A DNA stretch of 64,000 nucleotides from Nereida sp. MMG025 (GTDB lineage: Bacteria; Pseudomonadota; Alphaproteobacteria; Rhodobacterales; Rhodobacteraceae): NCBI RefSeq assembly GCF_021654165.1, contig NZ_JAKFZN010000006.1, positions 1-64,000 of the forward strand, written 5' to 3'. Under the pieces are notes generated by a model. It had not been told where the DNA came from. It saw only the letters and a program-made list of their open reading frames with translations, and ran no database searches. Shown piece by piece: positions 36,197 to 45,057 of the stretch. Numbering within the stretch: position 1 is the stretch's first letter; each line of letters begins with the position of its first letter. The translations under genes and the position numbers were made by a program.

Positions 36197-37942
36197 ATGT
36201 CGCAAAATTCGGTAATTCTCGGGCTTCCATTTATTCAGGCGGCGCAAGCGCAAAAGCACCTCACACACAACGAAGCCATCGACACACTCGATGCGCTGAC
36301 TCAAATTGCGATCATCGACGAACGCACTGAGCCCCCTGTTGGGGTAACCGAAGGCGACAGGTATCTGGTCGCGGCAAATGCCACCTCGGATTGGACAGGA
36401 CGCGACAATGCGATCGCATTAGCGAAATCTGGCGGATGGGCCTTTTTCCCCCCACAAGTGGGCTGGCAAGCCTGGAACAGCGCCCTGAACACGTTGATTG
36501 TTTGGGATGGTTCCGTCTGGACGCCGGTGACGGGCGACCTTTCGGAACTCAACAATCTCGATGGCATTGGCCTTGGAACGACGTTCGATACCACCAACCG
36601 TCTCTCCGTCTCATCTGATGCAACCTTGCTCAATCACGCAGGCGCGGGCCATCAGCTGAAACTGAATAAGTCGTCCACGACCGACTTCGCAAGCCTGATG
36701 TTTCAAACGGGCTTTTCGGGCCGTGCAGAGGTCGGAACCACAGGGTCCGACAATCTGGAAGTCAAAGTGAGCAGTGATGGCACGACTTTTAAAACTGGGC
36801 TCTACATCGATGGCGCAACGGGTCTTGCCAGTTTTCCATCGGGCGTAACAGGTCTGACCGATCCAAGCTTTGGCGACAGCCCTGCCATTACAGCCGACTA
36901 CGCGGCCGCACGTGGCACAGACCTTTTCACCAACGGCACAGGACTATTGGGCAACACCTATAATTTTCCTGCCAGCTTCACGCTTGAGCAGGCGCTTTCC
37001 CCGAATTTACCAACGTCCTTTGCCTACACGGGCCATTACAACGACGTTGAGACGATGCAAGAGTTTCTGCCCGTCGATCCAAACCTCGTCTACCGCCTCA
37101 GCACCTATATTCGCCAAGAGGACGCGGCGGGAGATTGGTCCACCTTTCCAAACGGGGCACGTCATCAACAGATGATGGGATTGCTGTGCTTTGACGTGGA
37201 CAAGCAAGAAATCAAAGCCGTGCATCACACACGGTATGCCGAAAACGGTGTGGACAGCATGACCACGCTCGCCGCCCCTCTCAAGCCGGGGGACACGGTC
37301 GTCCAACTATCGGATGCGACAGGCTGGAACACGACCAACAACAGTCCAGCGCGGCGCGGCATCACAATCTTTGCTTACAAAAGCACAGGCGGGCAGACCT
37401 ATAGCCATTACAGCCGCTATACGGATCGTGACATGTTCGACCTGAGCGGCGTGGACAAGGTGACCAACACCGTTACGCTCAACGCACCCCTGCCCGCTTC
37501 AATGGGTAACCCCGATACCTCCGACGGCAGTTGGCCAGCGGGCACTTCGGTTGCAAACAGCTCGGGCGGAAGCACCTATAAATACTCATTCTTTTCTGGC
37601 CTGATCCTGGATCAGGTCGACACATGGTACGGATGCACAAACCATATCGGCGGAGTTGACGAATCTGGCACCAATAGGGTCGAAAATTTCCCCCCCGGCA
37701 CTGCCTTTGTCAAAGTGTTCTGGCTCCCGAATTACTCAAATCAGGTCGGAGGCTGGAACGGTTTTCCCGACACCGGAGCAAATCATAGGATCCTTTACGC
37801 AGGCGTATCGGTGACCCCCGAACCGCTGGCAGCCAGCAAGCGGTCATCAAACGGTGGTGTGGATATCAAGGTGCCAACGCCAGATTTTGCGGGCGGTCAA
37901 ATCACGCTTCAGCCACAGGCTTTCAAAATAGAGGAAAGATAG
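36197..37942 (+). CDS. DUF2793-domain protein, tail-fibre-like
   Basis: A 581-residue protein. The first 110 residues match the DUF2793 pattern: LGLPFIQAAQAQKHLTHNEA, VTEGDRYLVAANATSDWTGR, and GGWAFFPPQVGWQAWN. This domain is known in rhodobacteral phage and gene-transfer-agent-related tail fibres. The rest is Gly/Ser/Thr-rich, beta-rich sequence with no signal peptide, including a segment FEQAL-like in a carbohydrate-binding or spike context (residues about 250-575). The ATG at 36197 follows AGGG; a GTG at 36194 is the alternative. It lies between the polysaccharide locus and the protease gene, without other phage genes around, so a role in surface binding or polysaccharide handling is possible. 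Confidence 0.8.
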   Translation: MSQNSVILGLPFIQAAQAQKHLTHNEAIDTLDALTQIAIIDERTEPPVGVTEGDRYLVAANATSDWTGRDNAIALAKSGGWAFFPPQVGWQAWNSALNTLIVWDGSVWTPVTGDLSELNNLDGIGLGTTFDTTNRLSVSSDATLLNHAGAGHQLKLNKSSTTDFASLMFQTGFSGRAEVGTTGSDNLEVKVSSDGTTFKTGLYIDGATGLASFPSGVTGLTDPSFGDSPAITADYAAARGTDLFTNGTGLLGNTYNFPASFTLEQALSPNLPTSFAYTGHYNDVETMQEFLPVDPNLVYRLSTYIRQEDAAGDWSTFPNGARHQQMMGLLCFDVDKQEIKAVHHTRYAENGVDSMTTLAAPLKPGDTVVQLSDATGWNTTNNSPARRGITIFAYKSTGGQTYSHYSRYTDRDMFDLSGVDKVTNTVTLNAPLPASMGNPDTSDGSWPAGTSVANSSGGSTYKYSFFSGLILDQVDTWYGCTNHIGGVDESGTNRVENFPPGTAFVKVFWLPNYSNQVGGWNGFPDTGANHRILYAGVSVTPEPLAASKRSSNGGVDIKVPTPDFAGGQITLQPQAFKIEER

Positions 37943-38053
37943 CGTCGGGCCGCTCCCTACCCCGAAGAGGTAAAAAAAGAATTAACTTCCATGATTTTGC
38001 CATAAGCGCTAATTATTGGACAATTATCTTGCTGCTTTTTCGGGGATTTCATT

Positions 38054-40822
38054 ATGACCACGCCAACAGACCCGCTCTATGGCCAACAATGGCACTTTGC
38101 TTTGTTGGGCGATATCGAAACCATCTGGGAAGAATACACAGGGGATGGCGTAAGCGTCGTCGTCTATGATGACGGTGTGGAATATACCCACGTCGATCTG
38201 GACGATAACTACGATGCGTCGATGCACTTCGCCTATGACACGGATGGCGACGGCATCGACGAAGTGTTTGACCCAATGCCCATCGGTTCAAATGATGGGC
38301 ATGGAACCGCTTGTGCGGGCCTCATCGGCGCAGAACAAGGCAATGGTTCAGGCGGCGTTGGTGTCGCGTGGGATGTCACGATCACGGGCGTCAATTTCCT
38401 TGAGGACATCCAATTTGGGATCGCCGGTGCGTCTCAGGCAGAAAGCCTTGCTTTCATAACTGCGGCTCTGGAGCATGCTCAGAATTTTGACATCATGTCG
38501 AACAGTTGGGGCGTCTTTCCCGGGTATGCAGGGCCAAATCTCAATAGCAACCTGTCGACATTCGCTTTTGCGACTGTCGCGGAAGACGGGCGCAATGGCC
38601 TTGGCACCATCGTGGTGCAAGCATCAGGCAATGAGACGGCAAACCTGAATGGGTCTTCTTTGAACGTAAGCCGTCATGTCATTTCGGTCGCAGCGACCGA
38701 GGCAAACGGGTTCAACGCTGACTATTCCAACTTCGGTGTCGGCATGCTGATCGCAGCGCCTGCTTCGGCGGTCACAACCGACCTCGAAGGCAGCGACGGC
38801 TATAGCAGCGGTGATTACACCACAGGTTTCAACGGCACATCTGCCGCCACACCCACAGTGGCGGGCGTGGTTGCCTTGATGCTGGAAGCCGAAGAAGGCC
38901 TGGGCTGGCGCGATGTTCAAAACATCCTTGCGATTACTGCGTCGCAGACAGGGTCTGGTCTTGGCTCAGGACCGCTTGTTGATGAAGTTGGAGAATGGGA
39001 GACCACCCAAAGTGATGGCGGCTCCAGCTGGAATGGCGGAGGGCTTAGTTACCATGTGAACTACGGCTTTGGCATGCTGGATGCCTTTGCCGCTGTTCGA
39101 ATGGCTGAAGTTTGGCTGACCATGTTCGACGAAGCCGAAACCTCGGCAAATGAGCAGATCGTATCCTTTGATTACGACGGGCCTGCAATTATTATTCCCG
39201 CTTCATCCACTTTCGAGCAAACCGTGGCATTCAATGTCACTCAAAACATCCAGATCGAAACAATCTATCTGACCGTTGAGCTGGACCACACATGGAGCCA
39301 AGATTTGTCGTTCGGGCTGATTGCGCCTGATGGAACGGTCGTGCCTGTATTTGTCAATGAAACTGGCGTTCTCGGGTTTGACGCTTTAGGAAATCCCATC
39401 CCAGATTACGACATCTTCGAGGGTGGGCTGACATGGACCTTCAAAATCACTGCACTTCTTGGGTTTGATAGCGCAGGTGAATGGTCATTTTTTGTCGAGG
39501 ACAATTTTGGTTTGGATGGCGGCCAGATCACTGACTTCGAAGTTGAATTCTTCGGCAGCGAAATCAGTAGAGACGATGTTCACATTATCTCGCGTGATTT
39601 TCTGGCCTTCACCGCCTTCGATGCAACGCGTTCCGTCCTGACGGACACCAATGGCGGCAACGATTGGCTCAACTTCGTGGGCATCAACTCAGATGGTGTC
39701 GGCAATGGCGATCTGAATATTACTATGACAGCCGGAAGCACCTTCTCGGTTGACGGCACCGTCTGGGGCAGCCTGACAACCGTTGGGGATGTCTTTGAGA
39801 ACCTTGTCTCAGGTGATGGCGACGACGTGATCGTCGGCAACAGGCAGAACAACCAAATTCTGGGCATGCGCGGCGACGACACCATCGATGGTGGTGCAGG
39901 AGCGGACACCCTAGATGGTGGACAAGGTAACGATGATCTAACCGGCGGAAGCAGCCAGGATTCCATCAGCGGTGGGGAAGGCAATGATACCATCACTGGC
40001 GACGGGTCTGTTGATATGATCGACGGCGGTGATGGCGACGACGACATCTCCGGAAACTTTGGCTTTGATAGCATTTTGGGTGGCGACGGCGTCGATGACA
40101 TTTCGGGTGGCGAAGGCGTGGACCAAATTGATGGTGGCGACGGCAATGACATCATCTTCGGCAACTCTGGCTCAGATGTCATCAGCGGCGGAAGCGATAA
40201 CGACTCGATCTTTGGTGGTCGAGGAGGTGACTCCGTAGACGGTGGTTCCGGCGATGACTATATCGTCGGCGGTCAGAGCAGCGACGTAATCTACGGTGGT
40301 TCTGGCGACGACTCTTTGCTTGGTGGCGTAGGGCGTGATGAGATCCACGGTGGCAATGATGATGACACCATCAATGGTCAAGATGCGAGCGACACCCTGT
40401 ATGGAGACGGCGGTAACGACCTCATGATCGGCGGAAGCGGTGGCGATATCCTGTCTGGCGGCACAGGAAACGACACTCTGATCGGTGGGGTTGGTACAGA
40501 TACGCTGAACGGTAACTCAGGTACTGATACGCTCACCGGCGGGTCTCAAGCAGACACCTTCGTGTTCGACTACAATCCAATCCCATCCGATGTGATCATC
40601 ACCGACTTCGAAATAGGTCTGGATACACTTCAACTTGATGACAGCCTTTGGACCGGAACCGTAACGGAACAGCAAGTCATCGACACTTTCGCAGTTCAGG
40701 TCGGATCCGACGTCGTCTTCACCTTTTCCTTTGGTGACACAGCTACATTGCAAAACGTGGATCTAAATAATCTTCTGGCAACAGATATTGTGTTATACGA
40801 CAGCGGATCCTTATTCGTTTAA
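38054..40822 (+). CDS. Secreted subtilisin-like protease with P domain and RTX repeats
   Basis: A 922-residue S8 serine protease. The catalytic triad is visible: Asp in VVVYDDGVEYTHVDL (about D39), His in NDGHGTACAGL (H83) and Ser in FNGTSAATPTVAG (S263). A P (proprotein convertase) domain follows at about residues 385-503 (TVELDHTWSQDLSFGLIAPD, then AGEWSFFVEDNFGLDGG). Residues about 586-836 are calcium-binding RTX nonapeptides. There is no N-terminal signal peptide or propeptide; with the RTX region this indicates type I secretion through a C-terminal signal, although no type I transporter genes are in the window. Kexin-like catalytic plus P domain layout suggests processing of surface proteins. 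Confidence 0.93.
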   Translation: MTTPTDPLYGQQWHFALLGDIETIWEEYTGDGVSVVVYDDGVEYTHVDLDDNYDASMHFAYDTDGDGIDEVFDPMPIGSNDGHGTACAGLIGAEQGNGSGGVGVAWDVTITGVNFLEDIQFGIAGASQAESLAFITAALEHAQNFDIMSNSWGVFPGYAGPNLNSNLSTFAFATVAEDGRNGLGTIVVQASGNETANLNGSSLNVSRHVISVAATEANGFNADYSNFGVGMLIAAPASAVTTDLEGSDGYSSGDYTTGFNGTSAATPTVAGVVALMLEAEEGLGWRDVQNILAITASQTGSGLGSGPLVDEVGEWETTQSDGGSSWNGGGLSYHVNYGFGMLDAFAAVRMAEVWLTMFDEAETSANEQIVSFDYDGPAIIIPASSTFEQTVAFNVTQNIQIETIYLTVELDHTWSQDLSFGLIAPDGTVVPVFVNETGVLGFDALGNPIPDYDIFEGGLTWTFKITALLGFDSAGEWSFFVEDNFGLDGGQITDFEVEFFGSEISRDDVHIISRDFLAFTAFDATRSVLTDTNGGNDWLNFVGINSDGVGNGDLNITMTAGSTFSVDGTVWGSLTTVGDVFENLVSGDGDDVIVGNRQNNQILGMRGDDTIDGGAGADTLDGGQGNDDLTGGSSQDSISGGEGNDTITGDGSVDMIDGGDGDDDISGNFGFDSILGGDGVDDISGGEGVDQIDGGDGNDIIFGNSGSDVISGGSDNDSIFGGRGGDSVDGGSGDDYIVGGQSSDVIYGGSGDDSLLGGVGRDEIHGGNDDDTINGQDASDTLYGDGGNDLMIGGSGGDILSGGTGNDTLIGGVGTDTLNGNSGTDTLTGGSQADTFVFDYNPIPSDVIITDFEIGLDTLQLDDSLWTGTVTEQQVIDTFAVQVGSDVVFTFSFGDTATLQNVDLNNLLATDIVLYDSGSLFV
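39811..40560 (+). repeat. RTX (GGxGxDxUx) nonapeptide-coding repeat array
   Basis: In-frame tandem repeats with the GGxGxD pattern, coding for roughly 25-30 nonapeptides such as GGAGADTLD, GGQGNDDLT and GGSGDDYIV. Each pair binds calcium in a parallel beta-roll after secretion. Repeats are diverged at the DNA level, so this is a protein-level array and not a recent tandem duplication. Confidence 0.95.
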
Positions 40823-40853
40823 GCATTAACCGCGATTGTAAATCGGCTGATCT

Positions 40854-40871
40854 GGGGGCATGCTTGCCCCC
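40854..40871 (+). terminator. GC-rich hairpin after the protease gene
   Basis: GGGGGCA-tgct-TGCCCCC is a perfect 7-base stem with a 4-base loop, 32 bases after the protease stop and 25 bases before the DUF4123 gene. It lacks a following T tract, so termination would be weak or rho-assisted. Confidence 0.4.
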
Positions 40872-40895
40872 GTTGATCAATAGCAAGGTATCGGC

Positions 40896-42140
40896 ATGTC
40901 AGTTTGCATAGGGCGTGTGGAAATTCGCGCCAACACCGAGGAAGCAAGGTTTTGGGCGCTTGATACCGATCGGGTTACCTGTTGCCTTGTGTTGCGCACA
41001 GACAGCAAAGACACCTTTGCCGCCGAACTGACCGCCGCATTGCAATCGCGCGGGCTTTCGATTGTCTCGATCAGCGAAGTTGTCCCGATTACCGAACACG
41101 ACAGCCCCGAATTGCAAGACGTCGCCCAGACTGCAGAAGCCAACGCGCCGATGTTGTTCGGGCGGTTACACGATGCGCGAAAAACGCACCCTTGCAGCGT
41201 GGTCGAAGCCTCTGCCAACCAGATCATGACCTCTCAAAACCTCTGGGCTGTGCTGGACGGGGTCGCATGGCCGGGCTTGCCGGGCATTCTTGCGGCGTCT
41301 GGCAACCCCCATGTCAGCCTCTACACCTCCACTGACGAAGGCACCCTGGCCTCGGGGCCTTGGCTGGTTCAACTGATCCAAGGGGGCGCCATGCTGGATC
41401 ATATTCTTGAGCGCGCGCATGGAACCCACACAGGGCTCCTGTTTGAAAGCACCGCAAGCCTGAAAGAACTGCGGCGCCATCTGCGTCATTTTACCATGGC
41501 GCATTTGCCCAACCAAGACCCCGCCCCCGTCTATTTTCGGTTCTATGACCCTCGGGTTTTCCTAAGCGGCATCGCCGCCCTATCCGCGGGGAACATCACA
41601 CGCCTGATGCAACCGCTGCATGCGGTCTATGTGCCAATAAGCGCAAGAACGATCCTGCCAGATCACGCCACGATCGCGCGAATGACAACGCCTTTTGATC
41701 TGGATGAAGGGCTTCAAGGGCGGCTGGCCAAGGTTACGCTAACGCGTCCCAAAGAGCAGACAACACGCGGTGTTTTCAGCATCACCCCCCGGGAACTCCA
41801 GATCTTTGAAAGATTGCAACGCAAACAGGCAGAGCGCGCGCTGGCCCGTAAGATGAGCCTTGAATTCAAGGATCGACCTTGGGCAACCTATCGCCAAGTG
41901 GCGCAATCCGCCCCCGCAGCTGGCAAGCGATTCAATATGAATACGCAAAGACAAGTAACGATCATAGCGCGGGCAATCATGGTGTTCGGTGAAGCATTCT
42001 GGGACGAACACCCCGAAGCGCTCGCCATCCTCAACAACCAGACACGTCTTGCATGGCAAAAGAAAAACGACCTTGTTGAATGGATGGTCACCAACCCCCG
42101 CCCGAGCGCCGAGAAAAAACCTCAGCGGGCGCGCGCGTAA
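40896..42140 (+). CDS. DUF4123-domain T6SS effector adaptor (Tap/TEC-like)
   Basis: DUF4123 proteins load a specific effector onto VgrG and are usually encoded just upstream of that effector. The 414-residue protein has the family core at about residues 115-230: LWAVLDGVAWPGLPGILAAS, then SLYTSTDEGTLASGPWLVQL and MAHLPNQDPAPVYFRFYDPR, ending with VFLSGIAALSAG. An N-terminal domain of about 100 residues and a basic C-terminal extension (about 280-414) flank it. The next gene starts 47 bases downstream on the same strand, so the adaptor most likely serves the first of the two large proteins that follow. vgrG itself is 10 kb away, beyond rep/par. Confidence 0.88.
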   Translation: MSVCIGRVEIRANTEEARFWALDTDRVTCCLVLRTDSKDTFAAELTAALQSRGLSIVSISEVVPITEHDSPELQDVAQTAEANAPMLFGRLHDARKTHPCSVVEASANQIMTSQNLWAVLDGVAWPGLPGILAASGNPHVSLYTSTDEGTLASGPWLVQLIQGGAMLDHILERAHGTHTGLLFESTASLKELRRHLRHFTMAHLPNQDPAPVYFRFYDPRVFLSGIAALSAGNITRLMQPLHAVYVPISARTILPDHATIARMTTPFDLDEGLQGRLAKVTLTRPKEQTTRGVFSITPRELQIFERLQRKQAERALARKMSLEFKDRPWATYRQVAQSAPAAGKRFNMNTQRQVTIIARAIMVFGEAFWDEHPEALAILNNQTRLAWQKKNDLVEWMVTNPRPSAEKKPQRARA

Positions 42141-42187
42141 ATGATTATTCGTTTTTCCTTTTCTCTTGTCAGAAATTAGCGCCAAAT

Positions 42188-43960
42188 ATGTTTGAAACTT
42201 TTGAAGATCAAATCGACTTTATGAGCAACGCCGAAAGCTATCTCAGAAGCATGGCGAACAACGGCCAGATGGATTTGCCGCAATACGGAATTCTGGCTGG
42301 AGCAAACTCTACAATGCGGTCAGAACCCATTGGCGGCGAAAACTGGCAGAGTGCAGCTCAGACGTCGCTAGCGCAGATGAACCAAGTCGACGACATCAAC
42401 GCTGCGAACGGTCCACAAGAAGCGCTGACAGATTCCGACTTTGCCGCCGTCTGCCCCGATTGCGCGCCGCGAGAGCCCTGTTGCCTGCGAGAGCTGAAGG
42501 TCGAAGATGCAGACGACGCCAGCCGCAATGTCATCTGGCCCGTAGAAGAGGGCGCGCCCAAACGCCTGTATGTCGTTGCCAAAGATCCCTACGCTGGCCG
42601 CCCGTCTGCCAAAGCCAAAGTCACGTTGACTGATTTCAACCCCTGCCATCGCGGGTATGCCCTGCCAAAGGCCGTGATGATCGGATCCGCCGATCATGAT
42701 AACCAGGGCATCCTGTCATCGGGCGATATTACCGTCACCACTCCGTTTCTGATGCCGGCGTTTTATTCCGCCTTGCTGCCACCTCAGGCAATGACCGTGA
42801 TCTATCTGTGCGGGTTGTTGGTCATGGCAAAAACCTACCGTGAACACGGTCCCGCACAGGTGAACCCGTCGCAAAGTATGATCCCCACCGCGCGTGGGGT
42901 CGAGGTCATGGCCATCCCGCACGCGTCCTTTAACGCGCAGATGCAAGGGCGCATCGGGGCCTCGTTCAGCCTGACCCGTATGCCGACGTTTTCTGCAGGC
43001 TGCTCAATCGACATCGAAGGGGAAGTGGGCAACCAGTCGATCACCTATAGTGGATCGGCTGGCATTGTCTCGCGCGAACGGTCCGTCCCCGAACAAGGCC
43101 CGATTAATCACCCTTTGTTCGATTTTCTGGATAAGATCCAAAGCTCAATGGACTCGGTTTCGGCCAACCAGTCGCACAACCCGTTCAACCGCACAGTCAG
43201 CCAAACGGGAAATGGCGCGCTTGGGCTCGATCTGTCGCTTACGGTCGCGGTGGGCATCAGCAATATCGCAATTGAACCTAAATCTGGCAGCCCCAATTTG
43301 GAGCTGGTTGTCGATCCGTTCCATATTCGCCTCAATCCAGGCATCACCGGCACCATTGATCTTCTTGGACTTTTGCTGCGCTACGTGCCGGGTGGCGGCA
43401 CCATTCGCCGCACACTCGCACGTGACGGCAACGCCGTGCGCGCCCAGGCCTATTTTGAAATCACGATCTCCGGTGACGGCGAAGGGGCGTTCGAGGTCCT
43501 GTCCGCAGCCACAATCGAACTTTGCGACAGCGACGAGCTGGAAGCTGAATTTGACAAGATCGGACTGCAATTCACCGCCAGCCTGGAACTCACGGGTACA
43601 ATAGAAGCAAAGCTGGAAGTTGAACTGAACACATGGATCATCAGCGCCTACGCCAGCGCCGGCGTCAGCGCACGCACAGGCTGGAACTTTGGCGGCCGAG
43701 CAATCGAACAGGACGGCACAACAAAATGGCAAAAAATGTACGGATTTCAGGGCCTTATCGTATCAGGATATGCTGAGGCGGGCGTGGGCACCCGCGTCGA
43801 GGTCGAAGCAGAAGAAACCTTTGGCAATGATACCGATCCCACAGAAATCGAAACATCGTCCAGCGATGGCACCGCCGTTCGCAGCAATGTGGGTGAAAAC
43901 AGTTTCACCGCCATTCTTTTGGAACCAGCAGGAGACGGGGACACATGGTACGACGTATAA
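42188..43960 (+). CDS. Putative T6SS effector-like protein A (paralogue 1)
   Basis: A 590-residue protein of no family I recognise, coded directly after the DUF4123 adaptor. It has no signal peptide. Residues 89-99 form a Cys motif, C-P-D-C-x5-CC (CPDCAPREPCC), followed by VEDADDASRNVIWPV. A hydrophobic stretch of about 30 residues (about 184-215, LLPPQAMTVIYLCGLLVMA) could enter a membrane. The C-terminal third is beta-rich, with LNTWIISAYASAGVSARTGW. The gene at 45058 codes for a collinear paralogue. The stop overlaps the next gene, which codes for an exported protein, by 16 bases. Adaptor, absence of signal peptide and overlapping exported partner suggest a T6SS effector acting in the periplasm or membrane of the target; this is inference. 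Confidence 0.75.
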   Translation: MFETFEDQIDFMSNAESYLRSMANNGQMDLPQYGILAGANSTMRSEPIGGENWQSAAQTSLAQMNQVDDINAANGPQEALTDSDFAAVCPDCAPREPCCLRELKVEDADDASRNVIWPVEEGAPKRLYVVAKDPYAGRPSAKAKVTLTDFNPCHRGYALPKAVMIGSADHDNQGILSSGDITVTTPFLMPAFYSALLPPQAMTVIYLCGLLVMAKTYREHGPAQVNPSQSMIPTARGVEVMAIPHASFNAQMQGRIGASFSLTRMPTFSAGCSIDIEGEVGNQSITYSGSAGIVSRERSVPEQGPINHPLFDFLDKIQSSMDSVSANQSHNPFNRTVSQTGNGALGLDLSLTVAVGISNIAIEPKSGSPNLELVVDPFHIRLNPGITGTIDLLGLLLRYVPGGGTIRRTLARDGNAVRAQAYFEITISGDGEGAFEVLSAATIELCDSDELEAEFDKIGLQFTASLELTGTIEAKLEVELNTWIISAYASAGVSARTGWNFGGRAIEQDGTTKWQKMYGFQGLIVSGYAEAGVGTRVEVEAEETFGNDTDPTEIETSSSDGTAVRSNVGENSFTAILLEPAGDGDTWYDV

Positions 43961-44997
43961 TAAGCCGAAATACACTCTCTCATATGACAGCGGCGTGGCT
44001 CATTGCGCTTGCAATCATCTTTATGACCACCACGCGCAGTACTGCACAGGACACCACCATGTTTGATCGCCCCGACAACTACTATTCGCTTTCAGTTCGC
44101 GCCGAAAACATGTTTGCCCGCGTCTATATCAACGGCGCCCCCGTCGCCTACCACGGCAGGCTACGCGATTTTCAGGCCAACCCGAGCATGGAACAAGTCA
44201 TGCGCCACGGGGAAAACACGATCACCATCGACTATGAACCCTTCAACGTCGAAACCGAAAGTTTCACCCCCCATGATGGCGTCAGGCTCGAATTGGCGAT
44301 CCGCCATGAGACCCAAACACGCGAGGTGTTCCGCATCGACCTCTTTAACGGTCGGTTCAATCCACAAACACAACGCCTTGAAATGTCCGATACCAACCTG
44401 ACCACAGGCCGCCCCCTCGTTCTCGCAGCAGGCACCGTCACGGTCCAACCGCAACTGAGCATTGAACCACAGCCGTTCCCGTTCAGTTCGGGGCGCACCT
44501 CAAGCGAATTCTCGCGCCGCCTGACAGTTACCGTGGACATTGACGACCCGTCAGCACTCACCCCGCCCTTCGAGGACGCCCCTGTGCTGACCGACAGCCC
44601 CGAAATGCGCGACAAGCTCTACGACGCCTACACGCGCTTCTACACTGCACATGTGAACAATGATCGCGCGCTTTACGCCGCACAGATGCGCGAAGTCATC
44701 GACCGTTTTGCCTACGTGCGCGGTTACAAGGGCCGCGAAGAGGAAGCCCTTGACGCGACGTTGTCAGGTCCTCCGCTCAGCGGCGGCGAAGGTGAAGAAC
44801 TGCGCCCCCTACCCTCGCGTAGCGCGTTTCAAACCGCGCGTCTCAGCTTTGGCAGCAATATGCGAATGGTCCGCGCTTCGGATCACCCGATTATGTATGT
44901 GTCATCCCAGACAGGCAAAAATATCGCAGGTGTCGGCGTATTTTTCTGTATGGGACAAGACAGCGAAATGTTCATCTGCCACCAGCCGCCGCGATGA
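43945..44997 (+). CDS. Exported protein, putative immunity partner A'
   Basis: A 350-residue protein with a clear Sec signal peptide: basic start (MVRRIISRN), hydrophobic core (AAWLIALAIIFM) and a likely cleavage after RSTA at residue 34. The mature part is beta-rich in its first half (YYSLSVRAENMFARVYINGA) and contains DSPEMRDKLYDAYTRFYTAH near residue 215. The start ATG overlaps the end of gene A by 16 bases and has an AGGAG ahead of it, which fixes the start. The protein at 46863 is a diverged paralogue with the same D-(S/T)-PEMR element. Overlap with an unexported large partner is the pattern of a periplasmic immunity protein; function not shown. Confidence 0.75.
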   Translation: MVRRIISRNTLSHMTAAWLIALAIIFMTTTRSTAQDTTMFDRPDNYYSLSVRAENMFARVYINGAPVAYHGRLRDFQANPSMEQVMRHGENTITIDYEPFNVETESFTPHDGVRLELAIRHETQTREVFRIDLFNGRFNPQTQRLEMSDTNLTTGRPLVLAAGTVTVQPQLSIEPQPFPFSSGRTSSEFSRRLTVTVDIDDPSALTPPFEDAPVLTDSPEMRDKLYDAYTRFYTAHVNNDRALYAAQMREVIDRFAYVRGYKGREEEALDATLSGPPLSGGEGEELRPLPSRSAFQTARLSFGSNMRMVRASDHPIMYVSSQTGKNIAGVGVFFCMGQDSEMFICHQPPR

Positions 44998-45057
44998 TCC
45001 GCAAGAAATTGTGTTTCGTTACATTTCGTGCTTTGATTTGATCAAAGGACAGTTGCT

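Noticed and set aside
39811-40560. Repetitive GGTGG/GGCGG DNA that could suggest a tandem-repeat or CRISPR-like array
   Set aside because: The periodicity is in frame with the protease gene and codes for RTX nonapeptides; there are no identical repeats with unique spacers.
40854-40871. Hairpin GGGGGCA/TGCCCCC as a full intrinsic terminator
   Set aside because: No T tract follows, so it is kept only as a low-confidence hairpin.
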